From Desulfurococcales archaeon (GTDB taxonomy: Archaea > Thermoproteota > Thermoprotei_A > Sulfolobales > NBVN01), in assembly GCA_027083115.1 (NCBI GenBank), contig JALWQN010000153.1:1-35644 (forward strand): a stretch of 35,644 bases of DNA. Reading direction: 5' to 3'. Of this stretch, positions 1 through 7,596 are shown one piece after another (position 1 is the stretch's first letter; the number at the start of each line of letters is the position of its first letter). The notes under the pieces are model-generated. The model ran no database searches. It was not told the DNA's origin and was given only the letters and a program-made list of their open reading frames with translations. The position numbers and the translations under genes were made by a program.

Positions 1-381
1 GAAGCTCAATATCTGTTCATCCTTAAAGGCACTCTCATCAAGAATTATGCCCTTTCTCTCCTCGTATTCCACCCCTTCGAAAGGATAGACGATAACAAAG
101 TCGCCCTCCTTTATGTTCTTGAGGCAAATATAGCCCACTGGCGTTAAAACAGGGTGGTCCTCGCTCCCCTCAATAACCCTTCCGCTCTCCGTTGTTATCC
201 TAACGGCCATCTCACCATCTTCCACTTCCCTCTCCGCAATGAAAGCAACATTGGAGGCATCATTGTGCCCTTCATCTAGGTTGTAGACCTTCAAATTAAG
301 GAGTTTGAACTTCTGCGGAAGCTCCTTAACTTCTACCCAATATCCATGATCTGTGAGAACTCTAGTGTCTGGAGCGAGGCA
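1..381 (-). other. intein inside RtcB, N-terminal splicing half
   Basis: The intein starts at Cys101 of the precursor (codon at 381-379). Block A reads CLAPDTRVLTDHGYW and provides the splicing Cys1. A block B-like segment, GSEDHPVLTPVGY, puts the conserved His at precursor residue 176 (intein residue 76). About 127 intein residues are visible; whether a homing endonuclease and the C-terminal HN follow is not visible. The insertion lies directly before the metal-binding Cys of RtcB. A site of this kind is known for archaeal RtcB inteins such as that of Pyrococcus horikoshii. Confidence 0.88.
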
Positions 382-681
382 ATTTATATCGTAGCCAACA
401 CCGCCAGGAGAAATTATCCCTTCGTCAGCTGATGTTGCTGCAACTCCCCCTATTGGGAACCCGTATCCTTGGTGACCGTCCGGCATTACGTATGATGCTC
501 TTACAACCCCAGGTAAGCAGGCAATATTTGCTCCCTGCACTAACGTGAGGTCTTCTTTCATTCTGTTTAGTAGCTCATTATCTGCGTAAATAATGGTGGG
601 GACCTTCATACACTTTATTGTGCCTTTAGGTATTTCCCACGTATATTCATCTATCTTTTCTAATTTTATTGAGGAACTCAT
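1..681 (-). CDS. rtcB: tRNA-splicing ligase RtcB, N-terminal part, intein-interrupted (partial)
   Basis: RtcB joins RNA ends (2',3'-cyclic phosphate to 5'-OH) using Mn and GTP, mainly tRNA exon halves. Read on the minus strand from ATG at 681, residues 1-100 match the RtcB N-terminus, including the stretch VMPDGHQGYGFPIGGVAA and the metal-site motif GVGYDIN (residues 94-100, Asp98). The next residue, Cys101, should begin the CGVR motif of RtcB, but the sequence instead turns into an intein (CLAPDTRVLTDHGYW). The reading frame stays open to the window edge, so the rest of the intein and the ligase lie outside. It is transcribed away from the ribosomal cluster. Identity is firm; completeness cannot be judged. 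Confidence 0.93.
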   Translation of the reverse strand, partial: MSSSIKLEKIDEYTWEIPKGTIKCMKVPTIIYADNELLNRMKEDLTLVQGANIACLPGVVRASYVMPDGHQGYGFPIGGVAATSADEGIISPGGVGYDINCLAPDTRVLTDHGYWVEVKELPQKFKLLNLKVYNLDEGHNDASNVAFIAEREVEDGEMAVRITTESGRVIEGSEDHPVLTPVGYICLKNIKEGDFVIVYPFEGVEYEERKGIILDESAFKDEQILSF

Positions 682-797
682 GGCTTCTCGACCCTTTAGT
701 GTTTAACGCTTTTATAATTAATAAGGTTAAGGAAAGTAAAGCTTATGAACTTATAAGTTCCACCTAAAAAGGTCTAGGCAGAGGAAAGGTGATAGAT
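682..797. promoter_or_regulatory. divergent promoter region rtcB / uL22
   Basis: AT-rich gap between two divergent genes. On the plus strand CTTATAAG (750-757) is a TATA-like box about 25-30 bases before a likely transcript start near 780. AGGTGA (786-791) is the Shine-Dalgarno site that favours the GTG at 798 as the uL22 start. On the minus strand a TATAATTA-like block (711-720) sits suitably for rtcB. No gene is seen here. Confidence 0.5.
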
Positions 798-1277
798 GTG
801 CCAGTATGGAGCTATTCGATTAAGATTGTTGATGAAGAGAGGACAGCTAAGGCTATGGCGTGGGATTCACCCATTTCGTTGAAGGAGGCTTATGAGATCT
901 TTAAGATAATTAGGGGGATGAAGCTTAAGGATGCTGAGAGGCTACTTGAGGACGTTATAAGTAAGAAGGTGCCCATACCTTTCGTCAGATACAAGTTGGG
1001 TATTGCCCACAAGAGAGGGCTCTCTGATAGGTTCCCCAGATGGAGAACACCAGTAGGCAGGTACCCCATTAAGGCAGCTAAAGAGGTCCTTAAGCTCTTA
1101 AAGAATGTAGAGAATAATGCCAGCAACAAGAATTTAGATGCGGATAGGTTACTGATTATTCATGCAGCAGCACACAAAGGAAGATACTTGAAGAGGTGGA
1201 TGCCTAGGGCCTTCGGCAGGTCAACACCAAGGATCCGGGCTACCGTCAATATGGAAGTTATTGTGCGGGAGGTGTGA
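798..1277 (+). CDS. rpl22: 50S ribosomal protein uL22
   Basis: Large-subunit protein that binds 23S rRNA and lines the peptide exit tunnel. The family signature is seen in the N-terminal segment VPVWSYSIKI and in the basic C-terminal hairpin (KGRYLKRWMPRAFGRSTP). The GTG at 798 has AGGTGA six bases upstream and gives 159 residues; an in-frame GTG at 789 would overlap that site and is less likely. It is the first gene of the ribosomal cluster here. uS19, its usual upstream neighbour in archaea, is absent, with rtcB facing away instead. Confidence 0.95.
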   Translation: MPVWSYSIKIVDEERTAKAMAWDSPISLKEAYEIFKIIRGMKLKDAERLLEDVISKKVPIPFVRYKLGIAHKRGLSDRFPRWRTPVGRYPIKAAKEVLKLLKNVENNASNKNLDADRLLIIHAAAHKGRYLKRWMPRAFGRSTPRIRATVNMEVIVREV

Positions 1278-1283
1278 TGAGTT

Positions 1284-1913
1284 ATGGTTGATATTAAAGC
1301 TCATTTTCTAGGCCTTAATTTGTTAAGAGTAAAGATAGACGAGTATTTAGCTAGGAACTTTATGAGGGCAGGTTACTCACGAGTCGAGTTAATCAAAACA
1401 CCTTTAGGGACAAGAGTGATTATTTATGCTGACCGGCCAGCACTAATAATTGGGCGCAGAGGCCAAACCATAAGGCAACTAACTGAGGTCTTAGAGAAGT
1501 ACTTTAAGTTAGAGAACCCTCAGGTCACTGTAACCCAGGTCGAGAACCCTGACCTGGATGCACGAATTGTTGCCACCAGAACTGCACTAGCTATTGAAAG
1601 AGGCTATCACTTTAGGAGAGCTGCTTTCGTTGCTTTAAGAAGGATAATGGCTGCGGGAGCTGTGGGTGCTGAAGTAGTTATAAGTGGGAAGCTAACTTCT
1701 GAAAGAGCTCGTTACGAGAAGCTGAAGGCAGGAAAGGTATACAAGACCGGTCATCATATAGAGAGATTAGTTGATAGGGCGGTTATTCATCTTCTAAGGA
1801 AACCAGGAATTTACGGGATTGAGGTAGTAATAGTTAAGCCCGGTGAGCCAGACGATATTGTGAGGATTAAGGAAGCTGGTGAATTAACTCAGGCTGGGGG
1901 TGAGGCTGCATGA
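1284..1913 (+). CDS. rps3: 30S ribosomal protein uS3
   Basis: Small-subunit protein at the mRNA entry channel. The N-terminal KH domain has its GxxG loop as GRRG in PALIIGRRGQTIRQL (about residues 53-67). The C-terminal uS3 domain follows, with ISGKLTSERARYEK. At 209 residues the length is usual for archaeal uS3. It starts at ATG six bases after uL22 and overlaps uL29 by four bases (ATGA), as expected of co-translated genes in one operon. Confidence 0.96.
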   Translation: MVDIKAHFLGLNLLRVKIDEYLARNFMRAGYSRVELIKTPLGTRVIIYADRPALIIGRRGQTIRQLTEVLEKYFKLENPQVTVTQVENPDLDARIVATRTALAIERGYHFRRAAFVALRRIMAAGAVGAEVVISGKLTSERARYEKLKAGKVYKTGHHIERLVDRAVIHLLRKPGIYGIEVVIVKPGEPDDIVRIKEAGELTQAGGEAA

Positions 1914-2119
1914 GTTTAAAACCTAAGGAAATAAGGAAGATGAGTAAGGAGGAAAAAATAAAGAAACTCAATGAGTTAAGGGCCGAATTAATTAAGCTAA
2001 GAACTCAAGCGTTTCTGGGTACACTCACTAATATAGGGAGAATAAAGATCACCAGGAAAAATATTGCTCGTCTATTAACAATCCTTAGGGAAGAAGAGCT
2101 TAAGTCCCAGAAGAAGTGA
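1910..2119 (+). CDS. rpl29: 50S ribosomal protein uL29
   Basis: Small helical protein near the exit tunnel; its site docks factors such as SRP. Its 69 residues form the two-helix hairpin typical of the family, with the conserved ELRAELIKLRTQAFLG segment and the later GRIKITRKNIARLLTIL. The ATG overlaps the uS3 stop by four bases. The RNase P gene follows after six bases. Placement between uS3 and the Rnp1 gene is standard for archaea. Confidence 0.95.
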   Translation: MSLKPKEIRKMSKEEKIKKLNELRAELIKLRTQAFLGTLTNIGRIKITRKNIARLLTILREEELKSQKK

Positions 2120-2125
2120 ACTCTA

Positions 2126-2401
2126 TTGAGACGTACTAAAATCAACTTACCTTACCATGAATTAATAGGGCTTGAGCTCAAGGTATTAAAGCATACTGAC
2201 CCCACACAAGAAGGCATAACTGGGGTAGTGATAGATGAAGCCAAAAAAGTGCTTAAAGTAAAAACTGCGTCCGGCAAAACCAAGGTAATTCCTAAGTTTG
2301 GTGGGGAATTCCTTTTTAAGCTTCAAAATAACCGGTCTGTAAGGGTGGATGGTTTGCGTTTATTAGGTAGACCTGAAGAGAGAGTTAAGAAGGTGAGGTG
2401 A
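2126..2401 (+). CDS. rnp1: RNase P protein component 1 (Rpp29/Pop4 family)
   Basis: Protein subunit of archaeal RNase P, which trims the 5' leader of pre-tRNA. Its 91 residues carry the Rpp29 Sm-like beta-barrel pattern: HELIGLELKVLKHTDPTQEGITGVVIDEA, then the strand pair around KTKVIPKFGGEFLF. The start is TTG at 2126, with only a weak Shine-Dalgarno site, so translation is probably coupled to uL29. Its end overlaps the uS17 start (GTGA). Archaea usually keep this gene between uL29 and uS17. A second RNase P subunit (Rnp4) is at 21111-21461. Confidence 0.92.
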   Translation: MRRTKINLPYHELIGLELKVLKHTDPTQEGITGVVIDEAKKVLKVKTASGKTKVIPKFGGEFLFKLQNNRSVRVDGLRLLGRPEERVKKVR

Positions 2402-2772
2402 AGGACTCATTGAGTAGTGGTATAAATGATATCGGCATTAAGTACCCGGGCTTGAAGCCCCCGGAAAAAAGTTGCAATGATGAATACTGTCCGTGGCACG
2501 GGCACTTGAAGGTCAGGGGAGGACTTCTCGTGGGAAGAATCGTTAAGGCTAGAATGAAAGGTGCGGTTGTTGTTGAGAGAGAATACCTAGTTTACGTAGG
2601 TAAATACATGAGGTATGAAAGGAGGAGGTCTAGGATACATGCCCACCTTCCACCATGCATAGAAGCATCTGTGGGGGACACGGTATTGATTGGGGAAACA
2701 AGGCCTATCTCAAAATCGGTTTCATGGGTTGTATTAGGAGTTTTGAGACGTGGGGTGAGCGAGAATGCCTGA
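2398..2772 (+). CDS. rps17: 30S ribosomal protein uS17
   Basis: Primary 16S rRNA-binding protein with an OB fold. Residues about 20-124 hold the archaeal uS17 motifs CPWHGHLKVRG, YVGKYMRYERRRSRIHAHLPPC and DTVLIGETRPISKSVSWVVL. The start is a GTG that overlaps the stop of the RNase P gene. The N-terminal extension ahead of the Cys-containing segment is usual in archaea. The end overlaps uL14 by eight bases. The family call is firm. Confidence 0.95.
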   Translation: MKDSLSSGINDIGIKYPGLKPPEKSCNDEYCPWHGHLKVRGGLLVGRIVKARMKGAVVVEREYLVYVGKYMRYERRRSRIHAHLPPCIEASVGDTVLIGETRPISKSVSWVVLGVLRRGVSENA

Positions 2773-3184
2773 GAAGAAAGGCGGAGCAGCATTCAGCAGG
2801 GTTAAGCGAGTTGCTGGCGTTACAGTAGGCACAAGACTTAAGGTAACAGATAATAGTGGTGCTAAGGAAGCTATGGTAATAGGTGTTCCAGGAGTTAAGA
2901 CAAGGTTGAGAAGGCTTTCTTCCGCTACGATAGGAGATATGGTTGTTGTCACTATAAAGAAAGGAAACGCTGACTTAGTCGGCCAAGTTATGACCGCAGT
3001 AGTTGTTAGGCAAAAGAAACCTTTCCGAAGACCTGATGGTACTTGGGTTGCCTTTGAAGATAACGCATGCGTGATAGTAACACCAGATGGCGCACCTAAG
3101 GGTACAGAAATCAGAGGACCAATAGCGAAGGAAGCCGCCGAAAGATGGAATAGGTTGTCCTCCATAGCCTCCATAGTTATCTGA
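2765..3184 (+). CDS. rpl14: 50S ribosomal protein uL14
   Basis: Beta-barrel protein at the subunit interface, also the docking site of the anti-association factor aIF6, which is encoded later in this window (24740-25411). The family core GTRLKVTDNSGAKEAMVIGV and the C-terminal RGPIAKEAAERW are both present. Length is 139 residues. It starts at ATG with GTGAGCGAG upstream and overlaps uS17. The downstream uL24 follows within a dozen bases. Confidence 0.96.
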   Translation: MPEKKGGAAFSRVKRVAGVTVGTRLKVTDNSGAKEAMVIGVPGVKTRLRRLSSATIGDMVVVTIKKGNADLVGQVMTAVVVRQKKPFRRPDGTWVAFEDNACVIVTPDGAPKGTEIRGPIAKEAAERWNRLSSIASIVI

Positions 3185-3194
3185 GGTGAGTGAT

Positions 3195-3677
3195 ATGGCA
3201 GTAAAGTCGAGGAAACCAAGTAAGCAGAGGAAAGCTATTGCTGATGCCCCATTACATATTAGGAAAAAATTTCTTTCAGCTCCCCTTTCGCCTGACCTTA
3301 TTGCAAAGTATGGAGTTAAGAGATTAACTGTCAGAAAAGGTGATACTGTCAGGATAATGAGGGGTGAGTGGAGAGGTCATGAAGGAAAGGTTGTTTCAGT
3401 TGATTACGGGAAAATAGCTGTCCATATTGATGGAGTGACTGTAAAGAAAGCCGATGGAACGCCTGTCTACTACCCAGTGCATCCCTCAAACGTAACGATA
3501 ATCAATTTGAACCTGAGTGATAAAGCAAGAAGAAAAATTATGGAGAGAAGATCAGGTAAGGAAGTGATTATTGAGGAGGAAACTAATGTAGAGGCTCCTG
3601 AAGAAGAGGAGAGTGAGGAGGGGGAGAAAAATGAAGAAGTTAATAAGGAGGAGAGTAATTCGGAGGAGGTGAGTTAA
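3195..3677 (+). CDS. rpl24: 50S ribosomal protein uL24
   Basis: Early assembly protein of the large subunit. The KOW motif is clear: VRKGDTVRIMRGEWRGHEGK, followed by the VHIDGVTVKKADG hairpin. The ATG at 3195 has GAGGTGA five bases upstream; an in-frame GTG at 3186 lies inside that site, so ATG is preferred (160 residues). The last 35 or so residues are almost wholly Glu, Asn and Ser, an acidic tail beyond the globular domain that may be disordered. Confidence 0.95.
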   Translation: MAVKSRKPSKQRKAIADAPLHIRKKFLSAPLSPDLIAKYGVKRLTVRKGDTVRIMRGEWRGHEGKVVSVDYGKIAVHIDGVTVKKADGTPVYYPVHPSNVTIINLNLSDKARRKIMERRSGKEVIIEEETNVEAPEEEESEEGEKNEEVNKEESNSEEVS

Positions 3678-3678
3678 G

Positions 3679-4437
3679 ATGGCAAGGATGGGTAGTAGTA
3701 AGCACCTCAAGAGACTGGCAGCACCTAATTTCTGGCCTATCCTTAGAAAAGAAGCTAAATGGGTTGTTAGAACTAGTCCAGGTCCGCATAGGAAAGGTGC
3801 TTCACTTCCCTTACTCTTACTTGTTAGGGAGTTACTGCATGTGGCGGAAACTAATGCCGAAGCAAGGAAAGTTATTGCTGAAGGACACATAAGGGTTGAT
3901 GGGGTGGTAAGGAAAGACTATAAATTTCCTGTAGGTTTTATGGACGTTATAGAAATTGTCGACACTGGGGAACTATTTAGGGCCATACCTGTACCTGTAA
4001 GAGTGCTTGGTCTCGTACCAATACCTCCGGAAGAAGCTACCTATAAGGTACTCAGGATAGAGAATAAAACGACTGTTAAGGGCGGCCATATACAACTCAA
4101 TCTCTATGATTGTAGAAACATCCTTGTGAGGGTTGAAAACCCTGAATCACCTGAGGAAGATACGTACAGAACAATGTCTTCCGTGAAGATTAAAATACCT
4201 GAGAATGAATTACTTGATTACTTTCCTTTAGAGAATGGAGTTCCAGTAATAGTTATTGGTGGCAGGAACGTAGGTAAGGTAGCTAAAGTTGTTTCCATAG
4301 CGGAGGGCATGAGGCACTACAGAAAATTAGTTACTTTAGAGGACTTCCACGGCAATAAGTTCTATACAACCCTAGACAAAATAATGGTGATAGGTAAGGA
4401 AAAGCCTGAAATAACTCTGCCGGAGGGTGCAGTATGA
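3679..4437 (+). CDS. rps4e: 30S ribosomal protein eS4
   Basis: Archaeal/eukaryotic small-subunit protein. It begins with the basic segment GSSKHLKRLAAPNFWPI and continues with an S4-like RNA-binding region (EARKVIAEGHIRVDGVVRKDYKFPVG). The central domain and a C-terminal KOW-like part (VIVIGGRNVGKVAKVVSI) follow. The 252-residue length is normal. ATG at 3679 directly follows the uL24 stop, and the end overlaps uL5 (ATGA). Confidence 0.95.
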   Translation: MARMGSSKHLKRLAAPNFWPILRKEAKWVVRTSPGPHRKGASLPLLLLVRELLHVAETNAEARKVIAEGHIRVDGVVRKDYKFPVGFMDVIEIVDTGELFRAIPVPVRVLGLVPIPPEEATYKVLRIENKTTVKGGHIQLNLYDCRNILVRVENPESPEEDTYRTMSSVKIKIPENELLDYFPLENGVPVIVIGGRNVGKVAKVVSIAEGMRHYRKLVTLEDFHGNKFYTTLDKIMVIGKEKPEITLPEGAV

Positions 4438-5006
4438 AGCAGACTGCTGTCTTCGAGTTAAGGGATGAAGTGATGGAAGATATAGTGAAGAAGTGGGGAA
4501 GTAATCCCATGTTAAAGCCGAGAATTAGTAAGGTAGTTGTTAATATGGGTATTGGAGAATCTGGTGAAAGACTCAGGAAAGCTGAGAAACTACTTCAGGA
4601 GCTAACTGGACAAAAACCCTCAGTAAGGAAAGCTAAAAGAACAATCAGAAATTTCGGTATAAGGAAAGGTGAACCTATCGCAGTTATGGTTACGTTAAGG
4701 AGAGAGAAAGCCCTTAACTTCCTCAAGAGGGCCTTAGAAGCTATAGGTTACAAGATAAAGTACTCAAGCTTTGACAACTACGGTAATGTGTCCTTCGGTA
4801 TAGCTGAACACATTATGTTGCCTGGAGTGAAATATGACCCTAATGTAGGTGTTTTCGGCATGGATGTCTCTATATCGCTAGAAAGGCCAGGATATAGAGT
4901 TATGAAGAGAAGGATCAAGCGCTCATCAATACCGCAGAGACACAGAATATCTAGGGATGAGGCAGCTACCTTCTTTATTAAAGAACTTGGTGTTAAGGTG
5001 ATGTAG
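4434..5006 (+). CDS. rpl5: 50S ribosomal protein uL5
   Basis: Binds 5S rRNA and contacts the P-site tRNA and the head of the small subunit. Seen are the conserved N-terminal block NPMLKPRISKVVVNMGIGE, the TGQKPSVRKAKRTIRNFGIR block and the loop GNVSFGIAEHIMLPGVKYDP. At 190 residues it is slightly long through its C-terminal basic helix, as in many archaea. ATG overlaps the eS4 stop. It precedes the short zinc protein uS14. Confidence 0.95.
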   Translation: MKQTAVFELRDEVMEDIVKKWGSNPMLKPRISKVVVNMGIGESGERLRKAEKLLQELTGQKPSVRKAKRTIRNFGIRKGEPIAVMVTLRREKALNFLKRALEAIGYKIKYSSFDNYGNVSFGIAEHIMLPGVKYDPNVGVFGMDVSISLERPGYRVMKRRIKRSSIPQRHRISRDEAATFFIKELGVKVM

Positions 5007-5007
5007 T

Positions 5008-5172
5008 TTGGGAAAGTACAGAACACAGTTGAACAGGAAGTATGGTAGGGGTGTGCAGGTCTGCCAGAGATGCGGTAGTAGGGATGCTGTAATACGCAAG
5101 TACGGAATATACTTGTGTAGGCAATGCTTTAGGGAGGTAGCTAGGGAACTAGGATTCAGGAAATATAGCTGA
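5008..5172 (+). CDS. rps14: 30S ribosomal protein uS14 (zinc type)
   Basis: A 54-residue protein, easily missed because of its size, lying between uL5 and uS8. It starts at TTG (5008) with GGTGAT a few bases upstream inside the end of uL5. Four cysteines form one zinc site, C19/C22 and C37/C40 (VCQRCGSRDAV ... YLCRQCFREVA), as in zinc-type uS14. The C-terminus ELGFRKYS is typical. It binds the 16S head region. Confidence 0.94.
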   Translation: MGKYRTQLNRKYGRGVQVCQRCGSRDAVIRKYGIYLCRQCFREVARELGFRKYS

Positions 5173-5183
5173 GGTGATTAGAG

Positions 5184-5585
5184 ATGGTTGTTATAGATCC
5201 TTTAGCTAATGCACTATCCACAATAATGAACAATGAGATGAGAGGGCGTAAGGAGGCTGTAGTCACGCCAGCATCAAAACTAACAGCGATGGTCCTAAGA
5301 GTCATGCAAAAGTATGGTTATGTAGGAGAGTTCGAGCATATTGATGATGGACGCTGGGGCAAAATAAAAATTCAGTTACTTGGAAGAATAAATAGAGTAG
5401 GCGTCATTAAACCGAGAACCCCAATAAAATATAGTGAGTTACGGCAAATGCCTCAATGGTTAAGGAAGTATCTTCCCTCAAGAGACATAGGGATCCTCAT
5501 AATCTCCACATCAGAGGGTGTCTTATCTCATTATGAAGTCCTAGATAAGAGGATTGGTGGGGTTTTACTAGCCTACGTATACTGA
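5184..5585 (+). CDS. rps8: 30S ribosomal protein uS8
   Basis: Binds the 16S central domain. The N-terminal part DPLANALSTIMNNEMRGR and the C-terminal domain with GILIISTSEGVLSHYEV are classic archaeal uS8. Its 133 residues match the family. ATG at 5184 is preceded by GAGGTGAT. It sits in the expected order between uS14 and uL6, within the same transcript. Confidence 0.96.
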   Translation: MVVIDPLANALSTIMNNEMRGRKEAVVTPASKLTAMVLRVMQKYGYVGEFEHIDDGRWGKIKIQLLGRINRVGVIKPRTPIKYSELRQMPQWLRKYLPSRDIGILIISTSEGVLSHYEVLDKRIGGVLLAYVY

Positions 5586-5597
5586 GGTGAATTCGCG

Positions 5598-6146
5598 ATG
5601 AAGGAAGTTAAAGCGCTGGATAAGATCCGTATACCGGAGGGTGTCTCTGTTGAGGTTAAGGATAAGGTAGTTAAAGTTAGTGGACCTAAAGGCGAAATCA
5701 CTAGGGACTTTAGTCACGCCAAAAAAGTAAGGATTAGTGTTAAGGGCAATGAGGTTATTGTCGAAGGGTACTTCCTACGTAAGAAGGAGGTAGCTGTAGT
5801 TTACTCAGTAGCAGCACACATTCGCAACATGATTACCGGGGTAACTAAAGGCTACAGATACTGGCTCAAAATAATTTATTCTCACTTCCCTATAACGGTT
5901 AAGGTCGAGGACGGTAAAGTACTGATAATTAACTTTTTGGGTGAAAAATCACCTAGGGTTGCTAAGATCGTTGGTGATGCTAAAGTAAAAGTACAGAGAA
6001 GCGATATTGTTGTTGAAGGAATAAATATTGAGGATGTTGGTCAAACAGCAGCCAACATAGAGCAAGCAACTAAAATTACGGGATTCGATAGGAGGGTATT
6101 TGTGGATGGTATATACATCTATAAGAAGGAGTATATAGAAGGGTGA
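5598..6146 (+). CDS. rpl6: 50S ribosomal protein uL6
   Basis: Large-subunit protein near the factor-binding site, built of two similar domains. The first is visible as RIPEGVSVEVKDKVVKVSGPKGEITRDF; the second contains PRVAKIVGDAKVKVQRSDIVVEGINIEDVGQTAANIEQ. Its 182 residues are usual for archaea. ATG at 5598 has GAGGTGAA upstream. eL32 follows after five bases. Confidence 0.96.
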   Translation: MKEVKALDKIRIPEGVSVEVKDKVVKVSGPKGEITRDFSHAKKVRISVKGNEVIVEGYFLRKKEVAVVYSVAAHIRNMITGVTKGYRYWLKIIYSHFPITVKVEDGKVLIINFLGEKSPRVAKIVGDAKVKVQRSDIVVEGINIEDVGQTAANIEQATKITGFDRRVFVDGIYIYKKEYIEG

Positions 6147-6151
6147 TGTGA

Positions 6152-6541
6152 GTGAAAGAAGCTGTTCGTGATGTCAGGAAACTAATTGAGGGTAAGAGAA
6201 GAATAAAGTTCCTCAGGAATAAGTGGTGGAAATTCCCTAAGTTCAGGAATGACCCTAAATGGAGAAAGCCTAAAGGGAACGACAACCCTATGAGGCTAAA
6301 ACTTAAGGGCCAACCCCCAGTTGTTTCCGTTGGTTACAGAACACCTAAAGCTGTCAGAGGCCTGCATCCTTCAGGTCTGAGGCCAGCAGTTATTCATTCA
6401 GCTAAGGAGCTGAAGGAACTAAATCCAGCTGAAGTAATAATTTACGTAGGGGGCAGTGTGGGTGCGCGGAAGAAGAAGGAATTAATTATTAAGGCCCGAG
6501 AACTCGGGTTTACAGTAGCTAATGGGGGTGCTGGTGTTTGA
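6152..6541 (+). CDS. rpl32e: 50S ribosomal protein eL32
   Basis: Archaeal/eukaryotic large-subunit protein. The core KWRKPKGNDNPMRLKLKGQPPVVSVGYRTPKAVRGLHPSG is the family hallmark (seen as adjoining short blocks), and the C-terminal strand-helix unit (EVIIYVGGSVGARKKKEL) follows. The start is a GTG at 6152, close to the uL6 stop. The length of 129 residues is that of the compact archaeal form. The end overlaps eL19 by four bases. Confidence 0.94.
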   Translation: MKEAVRDVRKLIEGKRRIKFLRNKWWKFPKFRNDPKWRKPKGNDNPMRLKLKGQPPVVSVGYRTPKAVRGLHPSGLRPAVIHSAKELKELNPAEVIIYVGGSVGARKKKELIIKARELGFTVANGGAGV

Positions 6542-6990
6542 CAGATTTAAGCATGCAGAAAAGATTGGCTGCCGAGATTTTAGGTGTCGGCGTTTCGAGA
6601 ATTAGGATAGACCCTGAAAGCTGGGATGAGGTAGAGTCCGCCTTAAGAAGGGAAGACATAAAGAGGTTAATTAAGGACGGAATTATTTGGGTTGAGCCCT
6701 CTCGCAGAAACTCTAGAGGGAGATGGAAATTACTTCATGCGAAAAGGAAGAGAGGCCATAGAAGAGGTCCAGGAAGACGCAAGGGAGCTAAAGGAGCCAG
6801 GCAGGACGAAGACATGCTTTGGGTCTACACCATAAGGAAAGTTAGAAGATACCTTAAGTGGTTAAGGGATCATGAGGTAATCGATAGGAAAACTTACAGG
6901 AGGCTTTACCTGCTGGCTAAGGGAGGAGTGTTCAGAAGTCTTTCAGACCTTAAGCGTCATTTAACGGATATGGGTATTAAGGTGAGGTAG
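6538..6990 (+). CDS. rpl19e: 50S ribosomal protein eL19
   Basis: All-helical, highly basic large-subunit protein reaching to a subunit bridge. The start region MQKRLAAEILGVGVSRIRID, the basic linker GHRRGPGRRKGAKGAR and the C-terminal helix RRYLKWLRDHEVIDRKTYRR identify it. The annotated start is a TTG overlapping the eL32 stop; an in-frame ATG at 6553 would drop five residues and is a fair alternative because families often begin at MQKR. It is followed directly by uL18. Confidence 0.95.
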   Translation: MTDLSMQKRLAAEILGVGVSRIRIDPESWDEVESALRREDIKRLIKDGIIWVEPSRRNSRGRWKLLHAKRKRGHRRGPGRRKGAKGARQDEDMLWVYTIRKVRRYLKWLRDHEVIDRKTYRRLYLLAKGGVFRSLSDLKRHLTDMGIKVR

Positions 6991-6991
6991 T

Positions 6992-7594
6992 ATGGGACGT
7001 GGTCCAAGATATAAGGTGCCTCGTAAGAGGCGAAGGGAAGGTAAAACAAACTACTATAAGCGCTACAGGACGATCATATCTGGACAGAAAATTAGGGCAG
7101 TAGTTAGGAAAACTCTAAACAACATTACTGTACAAGTAATCGAGTTCAATGCTCATGGAGACAAAACCATAGTCGCTGCCTCCAGTAGGGAGTTAGGGAA
7201 GTACGGATGGCTAGGCAACTTAAGGAACACTCCCTCAGCATACTTAACAGGCCTCTTAGCTGGGCTAAAAGCTAAGGCCGAAGGCATAAATTACGCAGTC
7301 CCTGATATAGGGCTTCACGCCTCAGTTAGGGGTTCCTTAATTTATGCGGCCATTAAAGGCTTGAAGGATGCTGGCGTTAATGTGCCAGCTTCGGAGGATG
7401 TTTTTCCTTCAGAAGAGAGAATTAAGGGGGCACATATTGCTTCCTACGCATCTACTCTCGCTAAGGAAAACCCAGAAAAATACAGAAGGCAGTTCTCAAG
7501 AATTATTTCTCGGGATCTTCGGCCTGAGGACCTCCCCGCACATTTTCAGGAAGTTAAGGCTAAGATATTAAAGACCTTTGAAAGAGGTAGTTAA
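6992..7594 (+). CDS. rpl18: 50S ribosomal protein uL18
   Basis: 5S rRNA-binding protein of the central protuberance. The segments YKVPRKRRREGKTNYYKRYR and the later TPSAYLTGLLAGLKAKAEG fit the archaeal/eukaryotic type, which at about 200 residues is longer than the bacterial one. It begins at ATG two bases after eL19, with AAGGTGAGG upstream. uS5 follows after two bases. Confidence 0.95.
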   Translation: MGRGPRYKVPRKRRREGKTNYYKRYRTIISGQKIRAVVRKTLNNITVQVIEFNAHGDKTIVAASSRELGKYGWLGNLRNTPSAYLTGLLAGLKAKAEGINYAVPDIGLHASVRGSLIYAAIKGLKDAGVNVPASEDVFPSEERIKGAHIASYASTLAKENPEKYRRQFSRIISRDLRPEDLPAHFQEVKAKILKTFERGS

Positions 7595-7596
7595 GA

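Noticed and set aside
2734..3219. 161-codon minus-strand frame opposite uL14
   Set aside because: It is an antisense shadow of uL14: low-complexity Ser/Thr/Pro/Leu text with no family match, while the plus strand is a clear ribosomal protein.
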